DNA of 64,000 nt from Quadrisphaera sp. INWT6 (lineage in GTDB: Bacteria > Actinomycetota > Actinomycetes > Actinomycetales > Quadrisphaeraceae), in contig NZ_VUOH01000003.1 in the NCBI RefSeq assembly GCF_015390235.1, positions 62,001 to 126,000 of the forward strand, read 5' to 3'. The notes under the pieces were generated by a model. It had not been told where the DNA came from. It did not search any database and worked only from the letters and a program-made list of their open reading frames with translations. Position numbers and translations under genes: made by a program. Positions 54,513 through 62,236 of the stretch are shown here, piece by piece. Position 1 is the stretch's first letter. Every line of letters begins with the position of its first letter.

Positions 54513-55835
54513 GTGTCGACGGGTGATCACCGCGGGAGCAGCAGGGGTGGGGCCGGCGCCGACGTCGTCGTCGTGGGCGCGGGGCTGGCGGGCCTGGCGT
54601 GCGCGCTGCGGCTGGCCGAGGCCGGTGTCGGCGTCCTGGTCCTCGAGGCCGACGACGGCCCCGGCGGCCGGGTCCGCACCGACGCCGCAGGAGACCTCCG
54701 GCTCGACCGCGGCTTCCAGCTGGTCAACCCCGCCTACCCGGCGCTGCGCCGGGTGCTGGGCGCGAGCGGGATGGACGAGCTCGGCCTGCGCTCCTTCGGC
54801 GCGGGTGCGGCCGTGGCGGTCGCCTCGGCCCGCGGGCCGCGCCACCACGTGCTCGCCGACCCGCGGCGGATGCCGTCGGCGGCCCTCAGCTCGGTGCTGG
54901 CCCCCCTGGGGTCCCCGCGCGAGAAGGCCGCCTTCCTCGCCTGGGCGCTGCGCGCCGCCACCGCCGACCCGCACGCCGTCCGCGACGGCGCCGACGAGCC
55001 CCTCTCCAGCGCGCTCGACCGCGCCGGGGTGCGGGGGCGGCTGCGCACCGGGGTGGTCGACCCGTTCCTCGCGGGCGTCCTCGGCGACGACGAGGGCCGC
55101 ACCTCGGCGTCCTTCGCGCGGCTGGTGGTCCGCTCCTTCGTGAAGGGGACCCCGGGGGTGCCGGCGGGCGGCGTCCAGGCGCTGCCCGACCTGCTCGCGC
55201 GCCGCCTCGCGAGCGCCGGCGGGGCCGACCTTCGCTGCTCCTCCCCCGTCCGCGGGGTCGCCGCGCGGGCCGGTGGGGTCCGGGTGCGCACCGACGACGG
55301 CGAGCTGACGGCCCGCGCCGTCGTCGTCGCCACGGACGCCGCCGTGGCGGCCGAGCTGCTGCCGGGGCTGGAGGTGCCGGCGCAGCGGGGCCTGACCACG
55401 TTCTGGTTCGAGGCTCCGGAGCCTCCCGCGCCCGAGCGGAGGGCGCAGCTGCTGCACCTCGACGGCGAGCGGCGCGGTCCGGTGGTCAACTCGGCCCTGA
55501 TGAGCGCTGTCGCCCCCGGGTACGCGCCGACGGGTCGCCACCTCGTGGCCGCGACCGTGCTCGGCACCCCCGACCCGGCCGCCACCCAGCTGGTGGTGCG
55601 CCGCCAGCTCGCGCCGCTGTGGGGAGCGCCCACCGACGGCTGGGAGCTGGCGGGCGTCACCCCCGTGCCGCACGCGCTGCCCGCGCTGCTGCCGCCGCTG
55701 CGCGCGCGCCAGGACCCCGCGCTGGGCGACGGCGTCTTCGTGGCCGGCGACCACCGCGACACGGCCAGCCAGCAGGGGGCGCTGACGTCGGGGCGGCGGG
55801 CCGCGGGGGCCGTGCTGGCCCACCTCGGCCTCTGA
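54513..55835 (+). CDS. FAD-dependent amine oxidase/protoporphyrinogen oxidase-like protein
   Basis: A 440-residue flavoprotein. The dinucleotide-binding loop VVVGAGLAGLACALRLAEAG near residue 18 is followed by LEADDGPGGRVRTD and DRGFQLVNPAYP. A C-terminal FAD motif reads GVFVAGDHRDTASQQGALTSGRRAA. It belongs to the phytoene desaturase/amine oxidase clan. The DRGFQ block is seen in a conserved but uncharacterised bacterial and plant branch. No carotenoid or heme gene is nearby, so no substrate is assigned. It lies directly upstream of lipB. Confidence 0.8.
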   Translation: MSTGDHRGSSRGGAGADVVVVGAGLAGLACALRLAEAGVGVLVLEADDGPGGRVRTDAAGDLRLDRGFQLVNPAYPALRRVLGASGMDELGLRSFGAGAAVAVASARGPRHHVLADPRRMPSAALSSVLAPLGSPREKAAFLAWALRAATADPHAVRDGADEPLSSALDRAGVRGRLRTGVVDPFLAGVLGDDEGRTSASFARLVVRSFVKGTPGVPAGGVQALPDLLARRLASAGGADLRCSSPVRGVAARAGGVRVRTDDGELTARAVVVATDAAVAAELLPGLEVPAQRGLTTFWFEAPEPPAPERRAQLLHLDGERRGPVVNSALMSAVAPGYAPTGRHLVAATVLGTPDPAATQLVVRRQLAPLWGAPTDGWELAGVTPVPHALPALLPPLRARQDPALGDGVFVAGDHRDTASQQGALTSGRRAAGAVLAHLGL

Positions 55836-55844
55836 CGGGAGACC

Positions 55845-55850
55845 TACCCT
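55845..55850 (+). promoter_or_regulatory. Putative leaderless -10 for lipB
   Basis: TACCCT lies six bases before the lipB GTG at 55857. Confidence 0.5.
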
Positions 55851-55856
55851 GGTGGG

Positions 55857-56543
55857 GTGGAGCTGCAGGTCGAGCGCGCCGGGGGCGTCGGTGAGGGCGG
55901 GCTGGTCGAGTACCTCGCCGGGTGGGAGCTGCAGCGCCAGCTGCACGCCGACGTCGTCGCCGGGCGGCGCCCCGGCACCCTGGTGCTGCTCGAGCACCCG
56001 CCGGTCTACACCGCCGGCAAGCTGACCGAGCCCGCGGACCGCCCCCTCGACGGGACGCCCGTGGTCGACGTCGACCGCGGCGGCCGCATCACCTGGCACG
56101 GCCCCGGGCAGCTCGTGGGGTACCCGGTGGTCGCGCTCGAGGGACGCCTCGACGTGGTCAAGCACGTCCGGCGCGTCGAGGAGCTGCTGATCGCGGTGTG
56201 CGCCGACCTCGGCGTCGCGGCGCGGCGCGTGAAGGGGCGCAGCGGCGTCTGGGTCGCCGCCGACGCCCCCGGCGAGGGCCTGCGCCCCGACCGCAAGGTC
56301 GCCGCGATCGGCATCCGCGTGGCGCAGGGCGTGACCATGCACGGGTTCGCCCTGAACTGCGACAACGACCTGGCCGCCTACGGCGCGATCGTCCCGTGCG
56401 GCATCGCCGACGCGGGGGTCACCACGCTCGCGGCCGAGCTCGGCCGCGACGTCACCAGCGCCGAGGTGCTGCCGCTGGTGGAGCGGCACGCGCAGCTGCT
56501 GGACCCGGCCCGCGAGCCGGGCGCCGACGCCGTCCCCGCCTGA
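55857..56543 (+). CDS. lipB: Octanoyltransferase LipB
   Basis: A 228-residue enzyme moving octanoate from ACP to lipoyl domains, the first step of lipoate synthesis. Family motifs: [12 protein letters not shown] near residue 45, [16 protein letters not shown], the catalytic Lys in [10 protein letters not shown] and Cys in IVPCGI. Its products are the E2 and GcvH proteins served by the neighbouring sucB and gcvT genes. The next gene is not lipA, which usually follows. The start is a leaderless GTG. Confidence 0.94.
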   Translation: MELQVERAGGVGEGGLVEYLAGWELQRQLHADVVAGRRPGTLVLLEHPPVYTAGKLTEPADRPLDGTPVVDVDRGGRITWHGPGQLVGYPVVALEGRLDVVKHVRRVEELLIAVCADLGVAARRVKGRSGVWVAADAPGEGLRPDRKVAAIGIRVAQGVTMHGFALNCDNDLAAYGAIVPCGIADAGVTTLAAELGRDVTSAEVLPLVERHAQLLDPAREPGADAVPA

Positions 56544-56555
56544 CCGCCCGGATGC

Positions 56556-57296
56556 TCAGCGGCTCAGGCCGAGCAGTCCCTCCACCAGGGGCGTCAGCAG
56601 GAGCGACAGCAGGAACGCCCAGCCGCCGGTGAGCCGCCGGGCCGCACGTCGAGGTGGCCGCACCCCGGGGGTCGGACCTGCCAGGAGGAAGAAGGCGACC
56701 ACTCCCCCGGGCACCCAGCTGAGCCAGAACCAGGCCCAGCGCGTCGCCCGCCACGGAGCGGGGCCGTGGACGAGCAGACCCAGCCAGCACGCCCAGCCCA
56801 GCAGCAGCGCCACGGTCACCGCCGCCGGGAACGGCATCGCCCACCCCCAGAAGGACGCGGAACCGCTCGTGTCGCGGTGGTCGCGCTCGACCACGAGCCC
56901 GGGGCCCAGCTCGGCCAGCACCCGGCCGGCGTCCTGCGGCACCTGCACGAGCGTCGAGGTGCTCTGGCTCCCTGGCGGGCTCACCAGCACCTGGACCCGG
57001 CGCTGCAGCAGCCCCTCGCGCCACGTGACCTCCTGGACCGAGCTGCCCGAGCCGTCGAGCCCACCGGCCACGGCGACGCCCGTCACCCGCCCGCTGGCCA
57101 CCGCCGCCTCCAGCCCTGACCACGAACCGGCGCGGGCGCCGAACAGCACCGCGACGACGAGCAGCAGCACGTTGCCGGCGACCAGGCACCAGCGCCAGAC
57201 GTCGTAGCCGGTCCGCGGGCGGGGCGCTCGCGGGGTGCGGCGGAGGTCGCCGTCCTCGGCGCGGGGCTGCACCTCGTCGGCGATCGGCGTCGTCAC
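56556..57296 (-). CDS. Hypothetical membrane protein
   Basis: A 246-residue protein with one helix near residue 40 (CLVAGNVLLLVVAVLFGAR), an extracytoplasmic loop of about 90 residues, and three further helices (FPAAVTVALLLGWACWLGLLV; FWLSWVPGGVVAFFLLAG; GWAFLLSLLLTPLVEGLL). The topology is reminiscent of DUF3592-type proteins but I cannot assign a family. The GTG at 57296 has TAGCGT six bases upstream. It is convergent to lipB with a 12-base gap. Confidence 0.65.
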   Translation of the reverse strand: MTTPIADEVQPRAEDGDLRRTPRAPRPRTGYDVWRWCLVAGNVLLLVVAVLFGARAGSWSGLEAAVASGRVTGVAVAGGLDGSGSSVQEVTWREGLLQRRVQVLVSPPGSQSTSTLVQVPQDAGRVLAELGPGLVVERDHRDTSGSASFWGWAMPFPAAVTVALLLGWACWLGLLVHGPAPWRATRWAWFWLSWVPGGVVAFFLLAGPTPGVRPPRRAARRLTGGWAFLLSLLLTPLVEGLLGLSR

Positions 57297-57302
57297 GCCC
57301 GG

Positions 57303-57308
57303 ACGCTA
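57303..57308 (-). promoter_or_regulatory. Putative leaderless -10 for the hypothetical membrane protein
   Basis: TAGCGT on the minus strand lies six bases before the GTG at 57296. Confidence 0.45.
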
Positions 57309-57445
57309 GGCCAACGCCACCGCCCGGCACAACGACCACGGGGTTCCGGGAATGGCGCCTGGGGCGGTTCCTGGGGCGGAGCCTCGTGGAGTCCGTGATG
57401 AGCGCACCGGACGTCCTCGATCGCGGCCGGCGTGGTGGAGGCGGC

Positions 57446-57462
57446 CGTCGCAGGTTGAGACG
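57446..57462. promoter_or_regulatory. Probable regulator site upstream of the alcohol dehydrogenase
   Basis: CGTCGCAGGTTGAGACG matches the perfect palindrome at 60207-60223 in 13 of 17 positions and keeps the TGAGACG half. It ends 90 bases before the alcohol dehydrogenase start, a typical distance for an activator of the AcoR/NtrC type. Confidence 0.45.
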
Positions 57463-57551
57463 GTGGCTGGCGAGGGGCCGCGCGCCTGGAGAGGCTGGGC
57501 GCACGACCCTCCGGCGGACCGGCCGGCGGGACCTCGACGAGGAGGAGCGCC

Positions 57552-58580
57552 GTGAAGGCCCTGCGCGTGCACGAGTACAACGAGCCGCCGTCGCTGGACG
57601 AGGTCGCCGAACCGGAGGTCAAGGGCCCCTGGGACGTCGTCGTCGACGTCGGCGCCGCCGGGCTGTGCCGCACGGACCTGCACATCCTCGAGGGGCAGTG
57701 GGAGGCGATCCAGCACCCGCCGCTGCCGTACGTCATCGGCCACGAGAACGCCGGCACCGTGCGGGCGGTCGGCTCGGCCGTCTCCAACGTCGCCCCGGGC
57801 GACCTGGTGATCATGCACCCGCTGGTGACCTGCGGGCTGTGCCTGCCCTGCCGCAACGGGCAGGACGCCCACTGCGAGGCCGCGACCTTCCCCGGCCTCA
57901 ACGTCGACGGCGGCATGGCGGAGCAGATGCTGACGAACGCCCGCTCCGTGGTGAAGCTCGACTCCGGACTGGCCCCGGCCGACGTCGCCGCGCTCGCCGA
58001 CGCCGGGGTCACCGCCTACCACGCGGTGCGCAAGGCCGCCGGGGTGCTCTTCCCCGGCACCCACGCCGTGGTCGTCGGCGCCGGCGGCCTCGGGCACATC
58101 GGCATCCAGACCCTCGCGGCGATCACCAGCGCGCAGATCACCGTGGTCGACCGCAACGAGGCGGCGCTCGAGCTGGCGAGGAGCATCGGCGCGCACCACA
58201 CGGTGCTGGCCACCAGCGACGCCGAGGTCGAGAAGGCCGTGATCGACGCCACCGACGGCGGCGCGCACGTGCTGTTCGACTTCGTCGGCGAGCACGGCGC
58301 GGAGCTGCTGGCCCCCAGGCTGCTGCGCAACCGCGGCCAGCACTACGTCATCGGCTACGGCGGCGAGGTCCGCCTGCCGACCATCGACGCGGTCATCCGC
58401 GAGATCAGCGTGGTCGGCAACCTCGTGGGCACCTACCAGGACCTGGTGGAGCTCATGGCGCTCACCGCGCAGGGCCGGGTCACCCTGCACACGAAGAAGT
58501 ACCCGCTCGAGGCGGCGCTCGACGCCATCCACGACCTGGAGAGCGGGGCCATCCGCGGGCGGGGGATCCTCATCCCCTGA
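57552..58580 (+). CDS. adh: Zinc-dependent alcohol dehydrogenase (MDR family)
   Basis: A 342-residue medium-chain dehydrogenase. The catalytic zinc site is at CRTDLHILEG and GHENAG, the structural zinc cysteines are in CGLCLPCRNGQDAHC near residue 97, and the NAD loop is VVGAGGLGHIGIQ near residue 175, followed by an acidic VVDRN. Relatives oxidise short secondary alcohols and are encoded in propane monooxygenase clusters. GTG start with GAGGAGGAG. The leader shares ACCTCGACGAGGAGG with the amidohydrolase gene, pointing to common control by the regulator between them. Confidence 0.87.
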   Translation: MKALRVHEYNEPPSLDEVAEPEVKGPWDVVVDVGAAGLCRTDLHILEGQWEAIQHPPLPYVIGHENAGTVRAVGSAVSNVAPGDLVIMHPLVTCGLCLPCRNGQDAHCEAATFPGLNVDGGMAEQMLTNARSVVKLDSGLAPADVAALADAGVTAYHAVRKAAGVLFPGTHAVVVGAGGLGHIGIQTLAAITSAQITVVDRNEAALELARSIGAHHTVLATSDAEVEKAVIDATDGGAHVLFDFVGEHGAELLAPRLLRNRGQHYVIGYGGEVRLPTIDAVIREISVVGNLVGTYQDLVELMALTAQGRVTLHTKKYPLEAALDAIHDLESGAIRGRGILIP

Positions 58581-58593
58581 CCGCCCCCCGACC

Positions 58594-58649
58594 CCCGTGA
58601 TCATGGGCTTCCGCCACCCCCGGAGGTGGCGGAAGCCCATGATCACGGG
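58594..58649. terminator. Bidirectional terminator, perfect 25-bp stem
   Basis: Arms at 58594-58618 and 58625-58649 are perfectly complementary (centre CCCGGA) and contain CCCGTGATCATGGGC. It lies between the convergent alcohol dehydrogenase and regulator genes, and the right arm includes the regulator stop codon at 58643-58645. Confidence 0.85.
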
Positions 58650-60139
58650 CGGGGGACCTCGATGCCGTAGCTGCTGATGCGGCGGTAGACCGTCGCCCGG
58701 GAGATGCCCAGCCGCGCGGCCGCCTGAGCCACCGACGTCCCCGGCACGCCCAGCGCCTTGACGATCTCGTCGCGCTCCAGCGCCTCCAGGCGCGACAGCT
58801 GCCGCCGGCCGCGGGCGACCACGTCGGCCGGCAGGTGGCGCACGTCGATGACGTCGGTGCGGGCCGACGCCGCCTGCACCACCGCCCGCAGCTGGGTGGC
58901 ACCGCCGGGCCACGCCGCCGACCGCAGCGCCTGGGCCGCGGCGGGGGTGACCCCCACGTCGCGGTGGCGGTGGGCGCGCGCGAAGTGCTCGGCGAGGGGG
59001 ACGACGTCGTCGGGCCGGTCGCGCAGGGTCGGGACCTCGACGACGGCGTCGACCAGGCCCGCCAGCGGCGCGGGCAGGAGCGCGGCATCGTGCTCGGCCA
59101 GCACGAACGGCTGGGGCGTCCCGCCCGGCCGGCGCGCCTGCGCGAGGAGCGCGGCGAGGGCGTCGACGGCCCACGCCGGCAGGTCGGACGCGCCGGAGAC
59201 GACGATGCACGCGTCGTCCTCCCCCAGCACCGGCGTCCACGCCGCGAGCCACGGCTCGGCGTGCTCGGGGGCGGGCGCGCGGGCGGCCAGGAGCGTCCCC
59301 CGCAGCCCGGCGGCGCGGCGCGCGGAGGCCACGAGCGCGGTCTTGCCCGCACCGGGCTCCCCCGCGAGCGCCACCGTGCGGCCGGCGCGGAGCAGCTCGG
59401 CCACCTGCTGCACGGCGGAGCGCCAGGCGGCGGAGGTGCACGGGTCGGCCGGGCCCGCGGCGCGGCTGGGGAGCACGCGGTAGACCTGGCCGCGGGGAGC
59501 CGCGACCCCGGCAGCCGTGCTGGCCCGGCTGCTCACGGCGGCGCTGGAGAGCCCGCCTGGCAGCCGCCCGGGAGCGCCCCCGCCGCGGGCGAGCATCAGC
59601 GCCGAGGTGCTGCGCGCCGCCGTCGTCGCCAGCGCGAGGAGCAGCCCCGAGGAGGTGCTCGACCAGGTGGTGAGGTTCACCGTGCCGGCCAGGTCGCCGG
59701 TGCGCGGGTCGAGGACCGGGGCCGCGGCGCAGGTGTACTCGCGCAGGGCCTCGACGTAGTGCTCGGCGCCCCGCACCAGGCTGGGCGCGCGGTCGGCCAG
59801 GGCCAGCGCGAGGCCGTTGGTGCCGGCGTGTGCCTCGGCGTAGGAGAACCCCGGCGCGAGGTGCACGCGGTCGAGGGAGCGGTGCATGGCGGCGTCGTCG
59901 AGGAAGCGCTGGAGCACCAGGCCCGTGGCGTCGGTGAGCATCACCCCGACCGGCTCGCCGGCGAGGGTGGAGCGGAGGTCGTTCAGGACGGTGCGTCCGG
60001 ACTCCACGAAGAGCGGGTCGACGTCGACGGCGCCGGTGTAGACGGGCGGAACCTCGTCGGGCGGCACCTCGAGGTGCTCGCAGCGCGCCCACGAGGCGCG
60101 CAGGCGCAGCGACGGCTCGAGCGACGTTCCCGGACCCAC
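58643..60139 (-). CDS. GAF-AAA-Fis transcriptional regulator (MimR/AcoR-like, sigma54-independent form)
   Basis: A 498-residue regulator. A GAF-type sensor spans about residues 60-210. A degenerate AAA+ domain follows, with Walker A GEPGAGKT but no acidic Walker B (ACIVVSGASD) and no GAFTGA loop. The C-terminal Fis HTH is VAQAAARLGISRATVYRRISSYGI. Actinobacteria generally lack sigma54, and relatives such as MimR control propane-type monooxygenase operons. It should therefore act through sigma70-type promoters. It is divergent from the amidohydrolase, with a palindrome between the starts. The GTG at 60139 is the best start. Confidence 0.8.
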   Translation of the reverse strand: MGPGTSLEPSLRLRASWARCEHLEVPPDEVPPVYTGAVDVDPLFVESGRTVLNDLRSTLAGEPVGVMLTDATGLVLQRFLDDAAMHRSLDRVHLAPGFSYAEAHAGTNGLALALADRAPSLVRGAEHYVEALREYTCAAAPVLDPRTGDLAGTVNLTTWSSTSSGLLLALATTAARSTSALMLARGGGAPGRLPGGLSSAAVSSRASTAAGVAAPRGQVYRVLPSRAAGPADPCTSAAWRSAVQQVAELLRAGRTVALAGEPGAGKTALVASARRAAGLRGTLLAARAPAPEHAEPWLAAWTPVLGEDDACIVVSGASDLPAWAVDALAALLAQARRPGGTPQPFVLAEHDAALLPAPLAGLVDAVVEVPTLRDRPDDVVPLAEHFARAHRHRDVGVTPAAAQALRSAAWPGGATQLRAVVQAASARTDVIDVRHLPADVVARGRRQLSRLEALERDEIVKALGVPGTSVAQAAARLGISRATVYRRISSYGIEVPRP

Positions 60140-60206
60140 AGCCCACCCCCGGCGCCGGGGCAGCGCTGCTCCCGACACCGGCAGCGTAGGCCCGGTGGCC
60201 GGGCGG

Positions 60207-60223
60207 CGTCTCACAGTGAGACG
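60207..60223. promoter_or_regulatory. Probable regulator site upstream of the amidohydrolase operon
   Basis: CGTCTCACAGTGAGACG is a perfect inverted repeat (8-base arms, one-base centre) in the 160-bp gap between the divergent regulator and amidohydrolase genes, ending 76 bases before the amidohydrolase GTG. A related copy lies upstream of the alcohol dehydrogenase. Confidence 0.6.
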
Positions 60224-60299
60224 TCGGACCCCTGGGAGACGGGCGCGCGGGGTGCGACCTTCGTGGAGCGAAGGAGCACCACCTCGACGAGGAGGCACC

Positions 60300-61364
60300 G
60301 TGTACAGCAAGGACGGCACCGACTACTTCATCCTCGACGCGCACATCGCGCTGTGGGACGCGCGGCCGGAGAACCTGAGGAACGTCCACGGCAAGCAGTT
60401 CATCGACTGCTTCTACGACTACCACCGCAACCTCTCGCCGGAGAGCGAGCAGTGGGACTACGACCAGTACCTCTACTACTCCGACCGCCTCATGAAGGAC
60501 CTCTTCGAGGACGGGTACGTCGACCACGCCATCTTCCAGCCGGCCATCCTCGGCGAGTTCTACACGAACGGCTTCGGGCAGACCGAGGAGGCCTTCGCGC
60601 TGGCCCAGGCGCACCCCGACAAGCTCACGTACAACCACGCCTTCGACCCGCGCTTCGAGGCGAAGGGCCTGGAGCAGCTGCGCCGCGACGCGGAGCGGAT
60701 GGACCTGAAGGGCGTGAAGCTCTACACCGCCGAGTGGCAGGGCGACTCCCGCGGCTACAAGCTCACCGACCCCTGGTCGCGCCGCTACCTCGAGGCGTGC
60801 CTGGAGCTCGGCATCAAGAACATCCACGTGCACAAGGGCCCCACCATCCGTCCGCTGGACCGCGACGCCTTCGACGTCGCCGACATCGACGCCGTGGCCA
60901 GCGACTACACCGACCTGAACTTCGTGGTGGAGCACTGCGGCCTGCCCCGCCTCGAGGACTTCTGCTGGATCGCCACGCAGGAGCCCAACGTCTACGCGGG
61001 CCTGGCGGTGGCGATGCCGTTCATCCACACCCGCCCGCGCTACTTCGCGCAGATCATCGGCGAGCTCATGTACTGGATGGGCGACACCCGGATCTTCTTC
61101 TCCTCCGACTACGCGATCTGGACGCCGAGGTGGCTGGTCGAGAAGTTCGTCGACTTCCAGGTCCCCGAGGACATGACCGAGTACGCGCAGCTCACCACCG
61201 ACACCAAGAAGCGCATCCTCGGCCTCAACGCCGCGGCGCTCTACGACATCCCGGTGCCGGAGCACCTGCAGGTCGCCCCCGAGCCCGCGGCGGTGCCTGA
61301 GCCCGCCGTGTCCGTCGCCGAGCCCCGCGCGGAGGGCAAGGCGGAGATGGCGGGGATGGCGTGA
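60300..61364 (+). CDS. Amidohydrolase-2 family protein of propane monooxygenase-type clusters
   Basis: A 354-residue TIM-barrel amidohydrolase. The start YSKDGTDYFILDAHIALWDARPENL, KQFIDCFYDYHRNLSPESE and HNHAFDP-like region match the protein encoded behind prmABCD/mimABCD genes. Possible metal ligands are His of DAHIAL, His of VHKGP, His of VEHCGLPRLEDF and Asp of FSSDYAIW. The usual HxH is reduced to a single His. Its role there is unclear, perhaps in maturation of the di-iron enzyme. GTG start, [10 protein letters not shown] 30-residue Ala/Pro/Glu tail ends the protein. Confidence 0.82.
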   Translation: MYSKDGTDYFILDAHIALWDARPENLRNVHGKQFIDCFYDYHRNLSPESEQWDYDQYLYYSDRLMKDLFEDGYVDHAIFQPAILGEFYTNGFGQTEEAFALAQAHPDKLTYNHAFDPRFEAKGLEQLRRDAERMDLKGVKLYTAEWQGDSRGYKLTDPWSRRYLEACLELGIKNIHVHKGPTIRPLDRDAFDVADIDAVASDYTDLNFVVEHCGLPRLEDFCWIATQEPNVYAGLAVAMPFIHTRPRYFAQIIGELMYWMGDTRIFFSSDYAIWTPRWLVEKFVDFQVPEDMTEYAQLTTDTKKRILGLNAAALYDIPVPEHLQVAPEPAAVPEPAVSVAEPRAEGKAEMAGMA

Positions 61365-62167
61365 CCGCGCTCGAGACCCGCCCCCAGCGGCGCACCCGGC
61401 TGGAGCAGGCGGCCTGGGACGCGCTCGGGTCGGTCATGGACCCCGAGCTCGACGAGGCGATCACGTCGCTCGGGTTCGTGCGCAGCCTGGAGGAGCAGGT
61501 CGACGACGACGGGCGCACCGACCTGCTGGTCCACCTGCGGCTGCCCACGTCGTTCTGCTCGCCGAACTTCGCCTACCTCATGTGCTCGGACTCCAAGGAC
61601 GCGCTGACCCCGCTGCTGGGCGACCACGGGGGCGGGCGCGTGCTGGTGGAGCTCGACGACCACCACGACTCCGACCTCATCAACCGCGGCCTCGCCGCGG
61701 ACGCCGGGTACCGGGGCACCTTCGGCCACGAGGCGGAGTCCGACCTGGAGGAGCTGCGGCTGACCTTCCGGCGCAAGGCGCACACCGCCGCCGCCGAGCG
61801 GGCCCTGACACAGCTGCTGCGGGCCCGCGCGGAGCTCACCGAGCACGACGTGCACGCCGTCCGGCTGCGCGACCTGCTCCCCGGCGACGCGGCCGAGGCG
61901 CTCGTGCGGCGCCGCGCGGCGCTGGGGCTGCGGGTGGACGACGACGCGCCCGTCGCCGTCGACGACCACGGCACCCCCGTGGCGCCGTCGGTGGTCGGCG
62001 TGTGGCTGCGCAGGGCCCGCTCGACGCGCATCAGCATCGACGGCAACGCGCACTTCTGCCGCGGCTTGCTGGCCACCCGCTACCCGGGGGCCGAGCTCGA
62101 CCAGGCGCCCCGCGACGAGGGCACCGCACCGGTCCCGGTGCAGCTGCTCACCCGCCGCCCCGTCTGA
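61361..62167 (+). CDS. DUF59/MIP18-domain metal-sulfur cluster assembly-like protein
   Basis: A 268-residue protein. Residues 15-110 carry the DUF59 core: AAWDALGSVMDPELDEAITSLGFV and the conserved Cys of LPTSFCSPNFAYLM. The C-terminal 150 residues (LRRKAHTAAAERAL-like helical part, ending NAHFCRGLLATRYPG) are specific to the monooxygenase-associated branch. The DUF59 family helps load Fe-S or di-iron sites. GTG overlaps the amidohydrolase stop, so the two are coupled. It is followed by a strong hairpin. Confidence 0.8.
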   Translation: MTALETRPQRRTRLEQAAWDALGSVMDPELDEAITSLGFVRSLEEQVDDDGRTDLLVHLRLPTSFCSPNFAYLMCSDSKDALTPLLGDHGGGRVLVELDDHHDSDLINRGLAADAGYRGTFGHEAESDLEELRLTFRRKAHTAAAERALTQLLRARAELTEHDVHAVRLRDLLPGDAAEALVRRRAALGLRVDDDAPVAVDDHGTPVAPSVVGVWLRRARSTRISIDGNAHFCRGLLATRYPGAELDQAPRDEGTAPVPVQLLTRRPV

Positions 62168-62173
62168 CCCCCG

Positions 62174-62224
62174 CACTGCTCCGGAGGTCCGTGATCACCG
62201 TGATCACGGGCCTCCGGAGCAGTG
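62174..62224. terminator. Bidirectional terminator with nested stem
   Basis: Outer 14-bp arms (CACTGCTCCGGAGG at 62174-62187, complement 62211-62224), one mismatch, then a 9-bp inner stem CCGTGATCA/TGATCACGG around a 3-base loop. It separates the DUF59 gene from the convergent LLM gene. Confidence 0.85.
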
Positions 62225-62236
62225 TCCGGGGCGGTG

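Noticed and set aside
60140..60299. Sigma54 promoter for the amidohydrolase
   Set aside because: No GG-N10-GC element at a fitting position is convincing, the regulator lacks GAFTGA, and actinobacteria generally lack sigma54.
57306..61265. Minus-strand open frame of over 1300 codons across adh and the amidohydrolase
   Set aside because: It runs antisense through two well supported genes and the 25-bp palindrome, and shows only low-complexity residues.
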